Source: Roseateles chitinivorans
Lineage (GTDB): Bacteria; Pseudomonadota; Gammaproteobacteria; Burkholderiales; Burkholderiaceae_C
Assembly: GCF_002761755.1 (NCBI RefSeq)
Contig: NZ_PEOG01000020.1
Coordinates: 28,885 to 92,884 of the forward strand
DNA length: 64,000 nucleotides
Direction: 5' to 3'
The translations under genes were made by a program, and so were the position numbers. This document shows, piece by piece, positions 1 to 8,381 of this stretch (position 1 is its first letter; every line of letters begins with the position of its first letter). A model generated the notes under the pieces. That model saw nothing but the letters and a program-made list of their open reading frames with translations, was not told the origin of the DNA and made no database searches.

Positions 1-522
1 GGCATGGGCATCGTCATCGGCGAGATGACCGAGATCCACGACGAGGTCACGATCTACCAGGGCGTGACCCTGGGCGGCACCTCGCTGGTGAAGGGGGCCA
101 AGCGGCATCCGACGCTGGAGCGCGGCGTGATCGTCGGCGCCAACGCCTGCATCCTCGGCGGCTTCACCGTCGGCGAGGGCGCGCGGGTCGGATCCGGCGC
201 GGTCGTGACCAAGCCGGTGCCGCCGGGCGCGACCGCCGTCGGCAATCCGGCCCGGATCATCGAAGCGAAGGTCGATGCGCAGCGCGAGGAGGCCGCGGCC
301 CGCATGGGCTTCTCGGCCTATGGCGTGACGCAGGGCGACGACCCGGTCGCGCAGGCCATGAAGGGCCTGATCGACAACGCCGCCGGTCACGAGCACCAGA
401 TCGCGCTGCTGTGGCAGGCGATCGCGAAGCTGTCCGAGGAAGAGCGCCGCGACTGCGTGCCGCAAGGCGCGCAGCAGGGCGAGCACTTCGATGCGGCGGA
501 GCTGACGCGGCTGGTGAAGTGA
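1..522 (+). CDS. cysE: Serine O-acetyltransferase, C-terminal part (5' end outside window)
   Basis: CysE makes O-acetylserine from serine and acetyl-CoA, the first step of cysteine synthesis. The visible part is the left-handed beta-helix built from hexapeptide repeats ([42 protein letters not shown]), followed by a variable C-terminal tail. The reading frame is open from the first base. The internal ATG at base 4 lies inside the catalytic helix, so the true start and the N-terminal helical domain are upstream of the window. A hairpin terminator follows the stop. Family assignment is secure; closely related hexapeptide acetyltransferases are the only alternative. Confidence 0.9.
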   Translation, partial: GMGIVIGEMTEIHDEVTIYQGVTLGGTSLVKGAKRHPTLERGVIVGANACILGGFTVGEGARVGSGAVVTKPVPPGATAVGNPARIIEAKVDAQREEAAARMGFSAYGVTQGDDPVAQAMKGLIDNAAGHEHQIALLWQAIAKLSEEERRDCVPQGAQQGEHFDAAELTRLVK

Positions 523-529
523 CGGCGTG

Positions 530-552
530 ACGCGGGCGAAGGCCCGCGTTTG
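530..552 (+). terminator. Hairpin terminator after cysE
   Basis: Perfect 8-bp inverted repeat ACGCGGGC (530-537) / GCCCGCGT (542-549) with a 4-base loop, followed by a short TT. It sits in the 38-bp gap between the convergent cysE and slyD genes, so it may serve both. The T-tract is weak. Confidence 0.5.
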
Positions 553-560
553 CGCGCCGC

Positions 561-1064
561 TCAGTGGTGATGGCCGTGATCGCCGTGGGCGTGGCCGTGC
601 TCGATCTCTTCCTGCGTGGCGGCGCGCACGTCCTTGACCTTGACGCTGACCTTCAGGTGCTGGCCGGCCAGCGGGTGGTTGCCGTCCAGGTGCACGGTGT
701 CACCCTTGATCTTCACCACGGTGAAGACGTGGAAGCCGTCGTCCGCGGCCGGCTCTTCCTCGCCTTCCTTGGCCTGGCGGATCTGCAGCTGACCGCCGAC
801 CTTCACGCCGGGCGGGAAGTCCTTCTTCGGGATGGTGATCAGCAGGCTCTCGTCGCGTTCGCCGAAGCCGGTCTCGGGCGTCAGCTCGATGGTGGTGGCG
901 AAGCCCTTCTCCTGGCCTTCCAGCGCCGTCTCGATGGCCGGCAGCGTGTTGCCGTAGCCGCCGATCAGCAGCGCCATCGGCTCGTCGGTCTTCTCGATGA
1001 CCTGGCCGAGCTTGTTGGCGACCTTCAGCTCGACGGTGGCGATGGTGTCCTTGGTGATCTTCAT
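561..1064 (-). CDS. slyD: FKBP-type peptidyl-prolyl isomerase, SlyD family
   Basis: A 167-residue protein with the split FKBP fold typical of SlyD: an N-terminal FKBP half (LGQVIEKTDEPMALLIGG), an insert-in-flap chaperone domain around residues 70-120, and the return strand with GNHPLAGQ near residue 128. SlyD accelerates proline isomerisation, acts as a cytosolic chaperone and delivers nickel in enterobacteria. The C-terminus ends in a histidine-rich stretch (HGHAHGDHGHHH), a likely metal-binding tail. An acidic insertion (EGEEEPAADD) sits in the middle of the insert domain. It is transcribed towards cysE and separated from mog by 78 bp. Confidence 0.92.
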   Translation of the reverse strand: MKITKDTIATVELKVANKLGQVIEKTDEPMALLIGGYGNTLPAIETALEGQEKGFATTIELTPETGFGERDESLLITIPKKDFPPGVKVGGQLQIRQAKEGEEEPAADDGFHVFTVVKIKGDTVHLDGNHPLAGQHLKVSVKVKDVRAATQEEIEHGHAHGDHGHHH

Positions 1065-1142
1065 GGGGTGTCGTTTCTCGTTGGGGCTTCTCGTGGAAGC
1101 GGTTGAAGCGTCGGCGGCGGTGGGAGGCGGCCGCCGTTGCGG

Positions 1143-1757
1143 TCAGGCGGGACGCGGCGGGCGTTGCGCGGTCTTGGGACGAAACGCGGCGCAGACCGCG
1201 TCGCGGGTTTCCAGATAGGGGCCGCCGATCAGGTCGATGCAGTAAGGCACCGCGGCGAAGATGCCGCTGGCCGCGGCGTGGCCCGCCAGCGTCTCGGCGA
1301 TCGCCTTGGGCTGGCCCGGCAGGTTGATGATCAGCGCGCGGCCGCGGATCACCGCGACCTGGCGGGAGAGGATGGCCGTGGGCACGAAGTGCAGCGAGAT
1401 CTGTCGCATCTGCTCGCCGAAACCCGGCATCACCCGATCGGCGACGTCCATCGTCGCCTCGGGTGTGACGTCGCGGACCGCCGGACCGGTGCCGCCGGTG
1501 GTCAGCACCAGGTCGCAGCCGGCCGTGTCGACCAGGTCCCGCAGCGTGGCGGCGATCTGCTCGCGCTCGTCGGGGATCAGCCGCGGCTGGAACTCGATCG
1601 GATTGATCAGCGCCGAACGCAGCCAGTCCTGCAGCGCGGGCAGGCCCTTGTCCTCATAGACGCCGCTGGAGGCGCGGTCGCTGATCGAGACGATGCCGAT
1701 CCGCACCGTCTCCGGCGGCGGCAGCACGGCGGCGCCGACCGGCGCGGCGTCACTCAT
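1143..1757 (-). CDS. mog: Molybdopterin adenylyltransferase (MogA/MoaB family)
   Basis: A 204-residue protein of the MoaB/Mog family, which adenylylates molybdopterin before molybdenum insertion. Visible signatures are the N-terminal strand RIGIVSISDRASSGVYEDKG and the TTGGTGPAVRDVTPEAT loop around residues 87-103, which binds the pterin and nucleotide. Residues 150-175 carry the family's INLPGQPKAI segment. The first 17 residues are a proline- and alanine-rich extension outside the fold. The gene overlaps the 3' end of darP by 8 bp, so the two are probably co-transcribed and translationally coupled. MoaB without adenylylation activity is the alternative name. Confidence 0.88.
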   Translation of the reverse strand: MSDAAPVGAAVLPPPETVRIGIVSISDRASSGVYEDKGLPALQDWLRSALINPIEFQPRLIPDEREQIAATLRDLVDTAGCDLVLTTGGTGPAVRDVTPEATMDVADRVMPGFGEQMRQISLHFVPTAILSRQVAVIRGRALIINLPGQPKAIAETLAGHAAASGIFAAVPYCIDLIGGPYLETRDAVCAAFRPKTAQRPPRPA

Positions 1758-2364
1758 CGTCGCCCTCGCCGTGGCCGTCGCCGTCGTCAGCGTCGTCGTC
1801 CCGCGCTCCGCCCTTGGCGGCCAGCAGGTGCGACTTGATGAACTGGAACAGCTCGCGCCACGCGCGGCCGTTGCGCTGCTCGACCGCCTGCGCGCGGTCC
1901 TTGCGAGCGGCGCGGATCAGGCTGCGCAGCTGCTGGACGTCGACCGCGTCGAAGCTGTCGATGAAGCCCTGCAGCGCGTTGTCATCCTCGACCAGCCGCT
2001 CGCGCCAGCGCTCGGCCTGGTGCAGCTCGAGCGAGTCCTGCGCGCGGCCCAGCTTGAACTCGGCGACGGCCTCGCGGATCGGCGCCGGGTCGACCTGGCG
2101 CATCAGCTTGCCGATCAGCTGCAGATGGCGCTTCTTGCCGCTGCGGGCGGTGCCGGCCACGATGCGGCGGCCTTCCTTGATCGCGTCCATCAGCGACTCC
2201 GGCAGGTCGAGTGCGGCCACGCGCTTCTCGGGCAGCGTCAGCAGTTCGGCGCCCAGCGCCTGCAGCGCGTCCATGTCGCGCTTGAGCTGGCTCTTGCTGG
2301 GGCGGTCGTCTTCGAAGTCGTCGAAGTCCGCGCGGTCGTCGTGGTCGTCGTGATCGGGGTGCAT
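1750..2364 (-). CDS. darP: Ribosome biogenesis factor DarP/YjgA (DUF615)
   Basis: A 204-residue alpha-helical protein of the YjgA/DUF615 family, which in E. coli associates with the 50S precursor and promotes late large-subunit assembly. Family features include SKSQLKRDMDALQALG near residue 23, the basic SGKKRHLQLIGKLMR block near residue 75, and the terminal helix RELFQFIKSHL. Both ends carry acidic low-complexity tails (HDDHDDRADFDDFEDD and DDDADDGDGHGEGDDE). It is the first gene of a darP-mog pair and is divergent from pmbA across 122 bp. Confidence 0.9.
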   Translation of the reverse strand: MHPDHDDHDDRADFDDFEDDRPSKSQLKRDMDALQALGAELLTLPEKRVAALDLPESLMDAIKEGRRIVAGTARSGKKRHLQLIGKLMRQVDPAPIREAVAEFKLGRAQDSLELHQAERWRERLVEDDNALQGFIDSFDAVDVQQLRSLIRAARKDRAQAVEQRNGRAWRELFQFIKSHLLAAKGGARDDDADDGDGHGEGDDE

Positions 2365-2486
2365 GGGGGGAAGAAAGCGAGAAGCCCCGGCCGGAAGGGG
2401 CGGGGCACAGCGCCCGTATGATAGTCGCCACCCCGCCGCGGCCTCGGATCTCCCCAGGCCGCGCTGCTTTCACAGAGACCGCATTC

Positions 2487-3854
2487 ATGAGTCAAGCCGA
2501 GCAAGGATTCGCCTACAGCCAGGACCATTTCCGCCAGTTGATCGAGGACGTCCTCGCCGAGGCCAAGCGCCTGGGCGCCAGCGACGCCGGCGCGGAAGTG
2601 TCCGAGGGCAGCGGCATGTCGGTGTCCGTGCGGCGTGGCTCGCTCGAGAACGTCGAGCGCAACCGCGACAAGTCGCTGGGCATCTCGGTCTACCTGGGCC
2701 AGCGCAGAGGCAATGCCAGCACCTCGGACTTTTCGCCGCAGGCGCTGAGGGACACGGTCCGCGCCGCCTACGACATCGCCCGCTTCACCGCCGAGGACGA
2801 ATTCGCCGGCCTGCCCGACGAGCAGGACCTGTCGCTGGACGAAGCCGCGCGACCGGCGCTGGACCTGTTCCATCCCTGGGCGATCACCGCCGAGCAGGCC
2901 GCCGAACTGGCGCTGCGCTGCGAGGACGCGGCGTTGAAGACGGATGCGCGCATCACCAATTCGGAAGGCGCGGCCGTCTCGGCGCAGCAGTCGCACTTCT
3001 TCTCCGGCAACTCGCGCGGCTTCCGCGGCGGCTACGCGAGCTCGCGGCATTCGGTCTCGGTGGCGCCGATCGCGGGCCGCGGTGCCGGCATGGAACGCGA
3101 CGCCTGGTACAGCTCGATGCGCGATGCGGCCGACCTGTCCTCGCCCGAATCGATCGGCCGTTACGCCGCCGAGCGAGCGCTGGCCCGTCTCAAGGGCCGC
3201 AAGGTCAAGACGGCGAACGTGCCGGTGCTGTTCGAGGCGCCGGTCGCCGCCGGCCTGCTGGGCGCGCTGGTGCAGGCCACCAGCGGGGGCGCGCTCTACC
3301 GCCGCGCGAGCTTCCTGCTCGACAGCCTGGACCAGCAGGTCCTGGCGCCGCATGTGGAGGTGGTCGAGGACCCGCATGTGCTCAAGGGCAAGGGCAGCTC
3401 GCCCTTCGACGATGAAGGCGTGACGACCCGGGCCCGCACCGTGGTCGAGGCCGGCGTGCTCAAGGGCTACTTCCTGTCGACCTACTCGGCGCGCAAGCTG
3501 GGCCTGCGCACGACCGGGCATGCGGGCGGCTCGCACAACCTGACGATGCGCAGCAGGGCCACCGCGCCCGGCGACGATCTGCCGACGATGCTGCGCCGGC
3601 TGGGCACCGGCCTGTTCGTCACCGAGCTGATGGGCCAGGGCGTGAACTACGTGACCGGCGACTACTCGCGCGGCGCGAGCGGCTACTGGGTCGAGAACGG
3701 CGTGATCGCCCATCCGGTCCACGAGATCACCATCGCCGGCAACGTCAAGGAGATGTTCCAGCAGATCGTCGGCATCGGCGCCGATGTCTACACGCTGGGC
3801 AGCAAGACGGTGGGGTCGATCCTGATCGAGCGCATGAAGCTGGCCGGCGCCTGA
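2487..3854 (+). CDS. pmbA: Metalloprotease PmbA/TldE subunit
   Basis: PmbA (TldE) pairs with TldD in a cytosolic metalloprotease that processes modified peptides and degrades unfolded short polypeptides. The 455-residue product shows the PmbA pattern: N-terminal VSVRRGSLENVERNRDKSLGI, a central NSEGAAVSAQQ segment, and the C-terminal half with SSPFDDEGVTTR, GGSHNLTM and YSRGASGYWVENG near residue 400. I chose ATG 2487 because homology begins there. An in-frame ATG at 2418 overlaps a TATGAT -10-like element at 2417-2422, so translation is unlikely to begin so early. TldD itself is not in this window. A strong terminator follows. Confidence 0.93.
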   Translation: MSQAEQGFAYSQDHFRQLIEDVLAEAKRLGASDAGAEVSEGSGMSVSVRRGSLENVERNRDKSLGISVYLGQRRGNASTSDFSPQALRDTVRAAYDIARFTAEDEFAGLPDEQDLSLDEAARPALDLFHPWAITAEQAAELALRCEDAALKTDARITNSEGAAVSAQQSHFFSGNSRGFRGGYASSRHSVSVAPIAGRGAGMERDAWYSSMRDAADLSSPESIGRYAAERALARLKGRKVKTANVPVLFEAPVAAGLLGALVQATSGGALYRRASFLLDSLDQQVLAPHVEVVEDPHVLKGKGSSPFDDEGVTTRARTVVEAGVLKGYFLSTYSARKLGLRTTGHAGGSHNLTMRSRATAPGDDLPTMLRRLGTGLFVTELMGQGVNYVTGDYSRGASGYWVENGVIAHPVHEITIAGNVKEMFQQIVGIGADVYTLGSKTVGSILIERMKLAGA

Positions 3855-3905
3855 AGTGACCTGAAGTGATCTGAAGCGGCCCGAGCGGCTTCCTGGTTCC
3901 CCAAT

Positions 3906-3937
3906 GAAGCGGCGCCCCGGCGCCGCTTCTGTTTTTT
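3906..3937 (+). terminator. Rho-independent terminator after pmbA
   Basis: Perfect 10-bp stem GAAGCGGCGC (3906-3915) / GCGCCGCTTC (3920-3929) with a CCCG loop, followed by TG and six Ts (3932-3937). It lies 50 bp after the pmbA stop. This is the clearest intrinsic terminator in the window. Confidence 0.9.
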
Positions 3938-4069
3938 CGCGCGGCTGTCCTGGATCTCCCCCGGGCTTGTCAGGTTGACGCCAGCCCGGCGGTGGTTAAT
4001 CCTGCGTTCGCCCAAGGCCGCCCCGGGAGGGCGGTCCATACCAACGAAAGCAGCGAAACAGGAGACTTC

Positions 4070-5152
4070 ATGGAGCGTCGTTCCTTCGTCAAGAATGCCG
4101 GCCTGGCCGGCGTGCTGGCCGCCGGTGCGGCACCGGCCATCGTGCATGCGCAGGCCAACATCCGCTGGCGCATGGCTTCGAGCTTCCCCAAGCAGCTCGA
4201 CACGATCTACGGCGGCGGCGAGGTCTTCGCCAAGAAGGTCAGCGAACTCAGCGGCGGCAAGTTCCAGATCAGCGTGCATGCGGGCGGCGAACTGATGCCG
4301 GCGTTCGGCGTCGTCGACGGCGTGCAGAACGCGACGGTGGAGATCGCCCACACGGTGCCGTACTACTTCTTCGGCAAGGACGAGACCTTCGCCATCGGCG
4401 CGTCGATCCCGTTCGGGCTGAACTCGCGGCAGATGACCGCATGGACCTACCACGGCAACGGCCTGAAGCTGATGCGCGAGTTCTACCGGAACTACAACAT
4501 CATCAACTTCCCGGGCGGCAACACCGGTGCGCAGATGGCGGGCTGGTACCGCAAGGAGATCAAGTCGGCGGCTGACTTCAAGGGCCTGAAGTTCCGCATC
4601 GGCGGCTTCGCCGGCCGGGTGATCGAGCGCATGGGCGGCGTGCCGCAGAACCTGCCGGGGGGCGAACTCTATTCGGCGCTGGAGAAGGGCACGATCGATG
4701 CGGCCGAGTGGGTCGGACCGTATGACGACCTGAAGCTGGGCTTCAACAAGGTCGCGCCGTTCTACTACTACCCCGGCTGGTGGGAAGGCGGCCCGCAGGT
4801 CGACTTCTACATCAACACCAAGGCTTACGAGGGGCTGTCGGCCGAGTACAAGGCGATCGTCGAGGCGGCCTCGGCCTACACCCATGTGGACATGCAGGCC
4901 AAGTACGACGTGCTGAACCCGCAGGCGCTCAAGCAGCTGGTGGCGGCCAAGACCAAGCTGATGCGCTTCCCGAAGGACGCGATGGACCTCGCGTTCAAGG
5001 AGTCGATGGCGCTGTACAGCGAGCTGTCGGCGAAGAACCCCAACTGGAAGAAGGTGTACGAGGATTACGCCAACTTCCGGCGCGACCAGAACCTTTGGTT
5101 CCGCTTCGCGGAAGCCGGCTTCGACGACTTCATGCAGTCGCAGCGCTTCTGA
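4070..5152 (+). CDS. TRAP transporter solute-binding protein, DctP family (TakP-like), Tat-exported
   Basis: A 360-residue periplasmic binding protein for a TRAP transporter. The N-terminus MERRSFVKNAG followed by a hydrophobic alanine-rich stretch and AIVHAQ is a twin-arginine signal peptide with cleavage near residue 28. The mature part has the DctP fold, including GGGEVFAKKVSELSGGKF, the substrate arginine region LKFRIGGFAGRVIERMG, and ALEKGTIDAAEWVGPYDD. The subfamily resembles 2-oxoacid and mannitol/chloroaromatic binders. I chose ATG 4070 because AGGAGA lies 5 bases upstream and homology starts there. No DctQ/DctM membrane genes are adjacent, so it must use a transporter encoded elsewhere. 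The ligand is not predictable by reading. Confidence 0.9.
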   Translation: MERRSFVKNAGLAGVLAAGAAPAIVHAQANIRWRMASSFPKQLDTIYGGGEVFAKKVSELSGGKFQISVHAGGELMPAFGVVDGVQNATVEIAHTVPYYFFGKDETFAIGASIPFGLNSRQMTAWTYHGNGLKLMREFYRNYNIINFPGGNTGAQMAGWYRKEIKSAADFKGLKFRIGGFAGRVIERMGGVPQNLPGGELYSALEKGTIDAAEWVGPYDDLKLGFNKVAPFYYYPGWWEGGPQVDFYINTKAYEGLSAEYKAIVEAASAYTHVDMQAKYDVLNPQALKQLVAAKTKLMRFPKDAMDLAFKESMALYSELSAKNPNWKKVYEDYANFRRDQNLWFRFAEAGFDDFMQSQRF

Positions 5153-5172
5153 TCCGCCGCGAGCCGCTTCAC

Positions 5173-5210
5173 AGGGCCGTGTCCGCAAGGGCATGGCCCT
5201 TTCTCGTTTC
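5173..5210 (+). terminator. Terminator after the TRAP binding protein gene
   Basis: Stem AGGGCCGTG (5173-5181) / CATGGCCCT (5192-5200), with one G-T wobble and a 10-base loop, followed by TTTCTCGTTT. It starts 21 bp after the stop codon at 5152. Confidence 0.7.
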
Positions 5211-5314
5211 CGGCGCGAACCGCAGGTCCCCCAACGGCGGGCCGACTTCAGGACGACTCGCGCTATGGCAAGGCCTGGCACTGACCTTCATTGCAGCGAT
5301 GCGCGGAGGTCGTC

Positions 5315-5689
5315 GTGGGTGTGTATGCGGTACGTGCGTTTCGCCGTTGGATGAAGGCTGAGGGCTTGGTCGACGCGGATCTTTGCCGTGCCGCCGCGGA
5401 GATGGCACGAGGACTGATCGATGCCGATCTTGGCGGTGGACTGCTCAAGAAGCGCATTGCGCGGAACGGTCAAGGAAAGCGTGGAGGTTTTCGGACGCTC
5501 GTCGCGAACCATCTGTCGAACCATTGGTTCTTCGTCTACGGTTATGCCAAGCACGACATGGCGAACCTCAGCCCGCGCGATGAGCGCGACTGCCGGCGCG
5601 CCGCGAGGCTCTTTCTGTCACTTGACGCAGGCGCGCGAGACGACCATGTCGCCGTTGGTGAACTCTCTGAAATGGACTGTGATGCATAA
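5315..5689 (+). CDS. RelE-type toxin of the PF06296-like family
   Basis: A 124-residue protein matching the RelE/HigB-like toxin family in which homologues read 'GLIDADLGGGLIKQRIARPGQGKSGGFR'. Here the segments GLIDADLGGG, LLKKRIARNGQGKRGGFR and FFVYGYAKHD are clear, and the tail ends GELSEMDCDA as in family members. Such toxins are mRNA interferases. The frame is open from TTG 5291. I prefer GTG 5315 because CGGAGG (5304-5309) lies just upstream; GTG 5321 is equally possible. GC content looks lower than in the neighbours, suggesting acquisition. The next ORF overlaps its stop, as an antitoxin would, but I cannot recognise it. Confidence 0.75.
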   Translation: MGVYAVRAFRRWMKAEGLVDADLCRAAAEMARGLIDADLGGGLLKKRIARNGQGKRGGFRTLVANHLSNHWFFVYGYAKHDMANLSPRDERDCRRAARLFLSLDAGARDDHVAVGELSEMDCDA

Positions 5690-5879
5690 GCGCTTGAACA
5701 TTGCCGACCTGCAGATGCGGGCCCTGTACTGGGACCTCTACAAATGCGGCCGCGTCAGCCGAGCCGAGTACATGGGTGTACAAGCGCGGCACCGGCCGGG
5801 ACTTCAGTCGCGCGAAGCCGCGGAGCCGCTGCGTCCGCGCAAGCGTCGCGCCTTGGCCGCGGCCGGCCCACGGCGCTGA
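5682..5879 (+). CDS. Small hypothetical ORF overlapping the RelE-type toxin
   Basis: A possible 65-residue product beginning MHKRLNIADLQMRAL. Its ATG (5682) overlaps the toxin stop TAA (5687-5689) by 8 bases, the arrangement expected for a coupled antitoxin. I cannot see the helix-turn-helix that usually accompanies this toxin family; the C-terminal half is arginine- and alanine-rich and resembles non-coding high-GC translation. It ends 3 bp before the convergent hybrid kinase gene. It may be a degraded antitoxin, an atypical one, or not a gene. Confidence 0.3.
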   Translation: MHKRLNIADLQMRALYWDLYKCGRVSRAEYMGVQARHRPGLQSREAAEPLRPRKRRALAAAGPRR

Positions 5880-5882
5880 GCA

Positions 5883-7919
5883 TCAGTCGCCGGCGCCCGT
5901 GCGCCCCAGCGCTTCCTGGATGGCGCGCGTCAGCGCCCCCAGCTCGATCGGCTTGGCGACATAACCCTGGAACCCCGCTGCGAGCCCCTCCTGCCGGTCG
6001 GCCACCATGGCGAAGGCCGTCAGCGCCAGCGCTGGCAACTCCTCGGCGCTGCCGCCCGGCAGCTGCCGCACCGCACGGATCAGCGAGCGGCCATCCATCT
6101 CCGGCATCCCGATGTCGGACACCAGCAGGTCGAAGCGCTCGCCGCCCGCCAGGCGCGACAAGGCCTCCGCTGCGCTGCCGGCGACGCTGACCTTCGCGCC
6201 CAGGCGGCTCAGCGCCACCTGGCCCACTTCGCGGGCGTCCTCCTCGTCGTCGACCAGCAGCACCCGCACGCCCGACAGCGTCTCTTCCGACAGTTCGACC
6301 GGCGCCGCGCACGGCGGCGGCGGCAGGGCCTGGTCGGCCAGCATCGGCAGGCGCAGCTCGAAGCAGGCGCCGCCGCCGGGGCCGGGGCTGGAGGCGCTGA
6401 TGCGGCCCTTGTGCAACTGCGCGATCGCGCGCGCGATCGCCAGGCCCAGCCCCAAGCCGCCGACCTTGCGCGTCGACGAGCCATCCTCCTGCCGCAGCCG
6501 GTCGAAGACGAAGGGCAGGAACTCCGGCGAGATGCCGCGCCCGGTGTCCCGCACGCGCAGCAGCGCCTCGCCGTCCATCACCTCGACCTGCACCTCCACG
6601 CGCCCGCCGCTGTCGGTGAACTTGATCGCGTTGCCGATCAGGTTGGTCAGCACCTGCGCCAGCCGCTGCGCGTCGCCGGCGATCCACACCGGTTCGGGGG
6701 CGAGGCAGTTCAGCGCGACGCCCTTGCCCTGGGCCTCGTGCAGCGCGCCCAGCACCGACTCCGAAGCCAGCGCCGACAGATCCAGCGGTGCCGTCTGCAG
6801 CACCAGCTTGCCGGCGGCCACCGCGCTCATGTCGAGCAGGTCGTTGATCATCCGACCCTGCAGCTGCGCGTTGCGCCGGATCACCGCCGAGGCCTTGCCC
6901 AGCAGCGGATGGGCGTCCGAGAAATTGGCCAGGATGTCCGCCCAGCCGGTGATCGCGCTCAGCGGCGAGCGCAGCTCATGCGACAGCACCGCCAGGAACT
7001 GGTCCTTCAGCTCGTTGGCACGCTCCGCTTCCTCCTTGCCCTGGCGCAGCGCCTGCTGCGCCTCGTAGGCCGGCGTGGAGTCCCGGATGATCTTCGAGAA
7101 GCCGGTGGGCGCCCCCGACGCGCTGAACAGTGGCGTCACCACGCCCTCGGCGCGCAGCCGGCTGCCGTCCTGGCGCATCAGCCAGCGGTCGTCCCGGGCC
7201 GCGCCCTGCGTCAGCGCGAGCGCCAGTTCGTTCTCGAGCACGCCCGCCGCGCGGTCCTCCGGCGTCAGCAGGATCTCGGCCGACATGCCGCGCACCGCCT
7301 CCAGCGCATGGCCGAAGATCGTGCCGGCGGCCCGGTTCCAGTCGCGGATCCGTCCCTCGGCGTCCAGCAGGATGACCGCATGGTCCTGCAGCGAATCCAC
7401 CACCCGCGCGTACAGCGCATCGGCCTCGCGCAGCTGCGCCTCGACCTGCCGCTGGGCATCGCGCTGGCGCACCTCGCGCAGCGCACGGTCGATGGCCACC
7501 GGCAGCCGGGCCAGGCGGCCCTTCATGACGTAGTCGGTGGCGCCGCGCTTGAGCAGCTCCACCGTGTTCTCCTCGCCGATCACGCCGGACACGAAGATGA
7601 AGGGCGTGCCCGGCACCAGTCGCTGTGCCAGCGCCAGCGCCTCCGCGCCGGTGAAGCCCGGGAGCTGGTAGTCCGACAGGATCAGGTCGAAGCGCTGCGT
7701 CTCCAGCGCGCCCAGCAGCCCCGGCTCGTCCTTCACCCAGGTCACGCGCGCCCGCGGATGGGTGGTCTCCAGCGAGGCGAGCAGCAGTTCCGCATCGAAG
7801 GTGGAATCCTCCAGCAGCAGGATCTCCAGCGGCGGCGTGTCGGCCGCGACGCCGGGCGCGGCGCTCGTCGGCGCGCCGGGCGGGGGGAGGGGCGCGGAAT
7901 CGGTCATCGGTTCATTCAT
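5883..7919 (-). CDS. Hybrid sensor histidine kinase (REC-PAS-HisKA-HATPase-REC)
   Basis: A 678-residue soluble kinase with no membrane segments. Order: an N-terminal receiver (about residues 30-150, ILLLEDSTFDAELLL, phospho-Asp in LILSDYQLPG), a PAS domain (about 165-290), HisKA with the phospho-His in VLSHELRSPLSAITGW (about 315), HATPase (about 415-530, LTNLIGNAIKF and GLGLGLAIARAI), and a C-terminal receiver (about 550-670, LLVSDIGMPEMDG). A receiver ahead of the kinase suggests that an upstream kinase feeds it phosphate. It overlaps the Rcp-like regulator by 8 bp and is the last gene of the bphO-bphP operon, so light is the probable input. The output partner is not evident. Confidence 0.92.
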   Translation of the reverse strand: MNEPMTDSAPLPPPGAPTSAAPGVAADTPPLEILLLEDSTFDAELLLASLETTHPRARVTWVKDEPGLLGALETQRFDLILSDYQLPGFTGAEALALAQRLVPGTPFIFVSGVIGEENTVELLKRGATDYVMKGRLARLPVAIDRALREVRQRDAQRQVEAQLREADALYARVVDSLQDHAVILLDAEGRIRDWNRAAGTIFGHALEAVRGMSAEILLTPEDRAAGVLENELALALTQGAARDDRWLMRQDGSRLRAEGVVTPLFSASGAPTGFSKIIRDSTPAYEAQQALRQGKEEAERANELKDQFLAVLSHELRSPLSAITGWADILANFSDAHPLLGKASAVIRRNAQLQGRMINDLLDMSAVAAGKLVLQTAPLDLSALASESVLGALHEAQGKGVALNCLAPEPVWIAGDAQRLAQVLTNLIGNAIKFTDSGGRVEVQVEVMDGEALLRVRDTGRGISPEFLPFVFDRLRQEDGSSTRKVGGLGLGLAIARAIAQLHKGRISASSPGPGGGACFELRLPMLADQALPPPPCAAPVELSEETLSGVRVLLVDDEEDAREVGQVALSRLGAKVSVAGSAAEALSRLAGGERFDLLVSDIGMPEMDGRSLIRAVRQLPGGSAEELPALALTAFAMVADRQEGLAAGFQGYVAKPIELGALTRAIQEALGRTGAGD

Positions 7920-8370
7920 AGCGCCGCGCGGCGCGCAGCGAGCCGGGCGGCGGCTCGTTCAGCACCGCCCAGAAGACCCCCAGGTCGGCGATCGCCGCGA
8001 CGAACTGCTTGAAGTCCACCGGCTTGACCACGTAGGCATTCACCCCCAGCGCATAGCTCTGCACCACGTCCGACTCGGTCTGCGACGAGGTCAGCATCAC
8101 CACCGGGATGCTCTTGAGCGTCTCGGTGGCGCGCACCGCCTTGAGCACTTCCAGCCCGTTGACCTTGGGCAATTTCAGGTCGAGCAGGATGACCGCCGGA
8201 TTGCCCTCGGCACGGTCGGCGTGCGCGCCTTCGCGGTTGAGGTAGTCCAGCGCCTCGGCGCCGTCGCGCACGATGATCACCTCGTTGGCGAGCTGGCTGC
8301 GTTCGAGCGCGACCAGCGTCAGCTCGAGGTCGCGGGCGTCGTCTTCGACAAGCAGGATGGGCTTGAGCAT
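7912..8370 (-). CDS. Single-domain response regulator, Rcp1-like phytochrome partner
   Basis: A 152-residue stand-alone receiver of the Rcp1 type found beside phytochromes. The acidic pocket is in ILLVEDDARDLELTL, the phospho-Asp in VILLDLKLPKVNG, and the conserved Thr/Lys pair in MLTSSQTE and VVKPVD. The C-terminal extension FWAVLNEPPPG is typical of this subgroup. It lies 11 bp after bphP and overlaps the downstream hybrid kinase by 8 bp, placing it between sensor and second kinase. It has no output domain, so it probably works as a phosphate shuttle or by protein contact. Confidence 0.92.
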   Translation of the reverse strand: MLKPILLVEDDARDLELTLVALERSQLANEVIIVRDGAEALDYLNREGAHADRAEGNPAVILLDLKLPKVNGLEVLKAVRATETLKSIPVVMLTSSQTESDVVQSYALGVNAYVVKPVDFKQFVAAIADLGVFWAVLNEPPPGSLRAARRYE

Positions 8371-8381
8371 GGCGTTCGACT

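Noticed and set aside
2418..2486. An upstream ATG of pmbA
   Set aside because: It overlaps a TATGAT -10-like element, so it may lie at or before the transcription start; homology begins at ATG 2487.
2238..3722. A 494-codon minus-strand frame over pmbA
   Set aside because: Shadow of pmbA; composition is Arg/Ala-rich with no domain.
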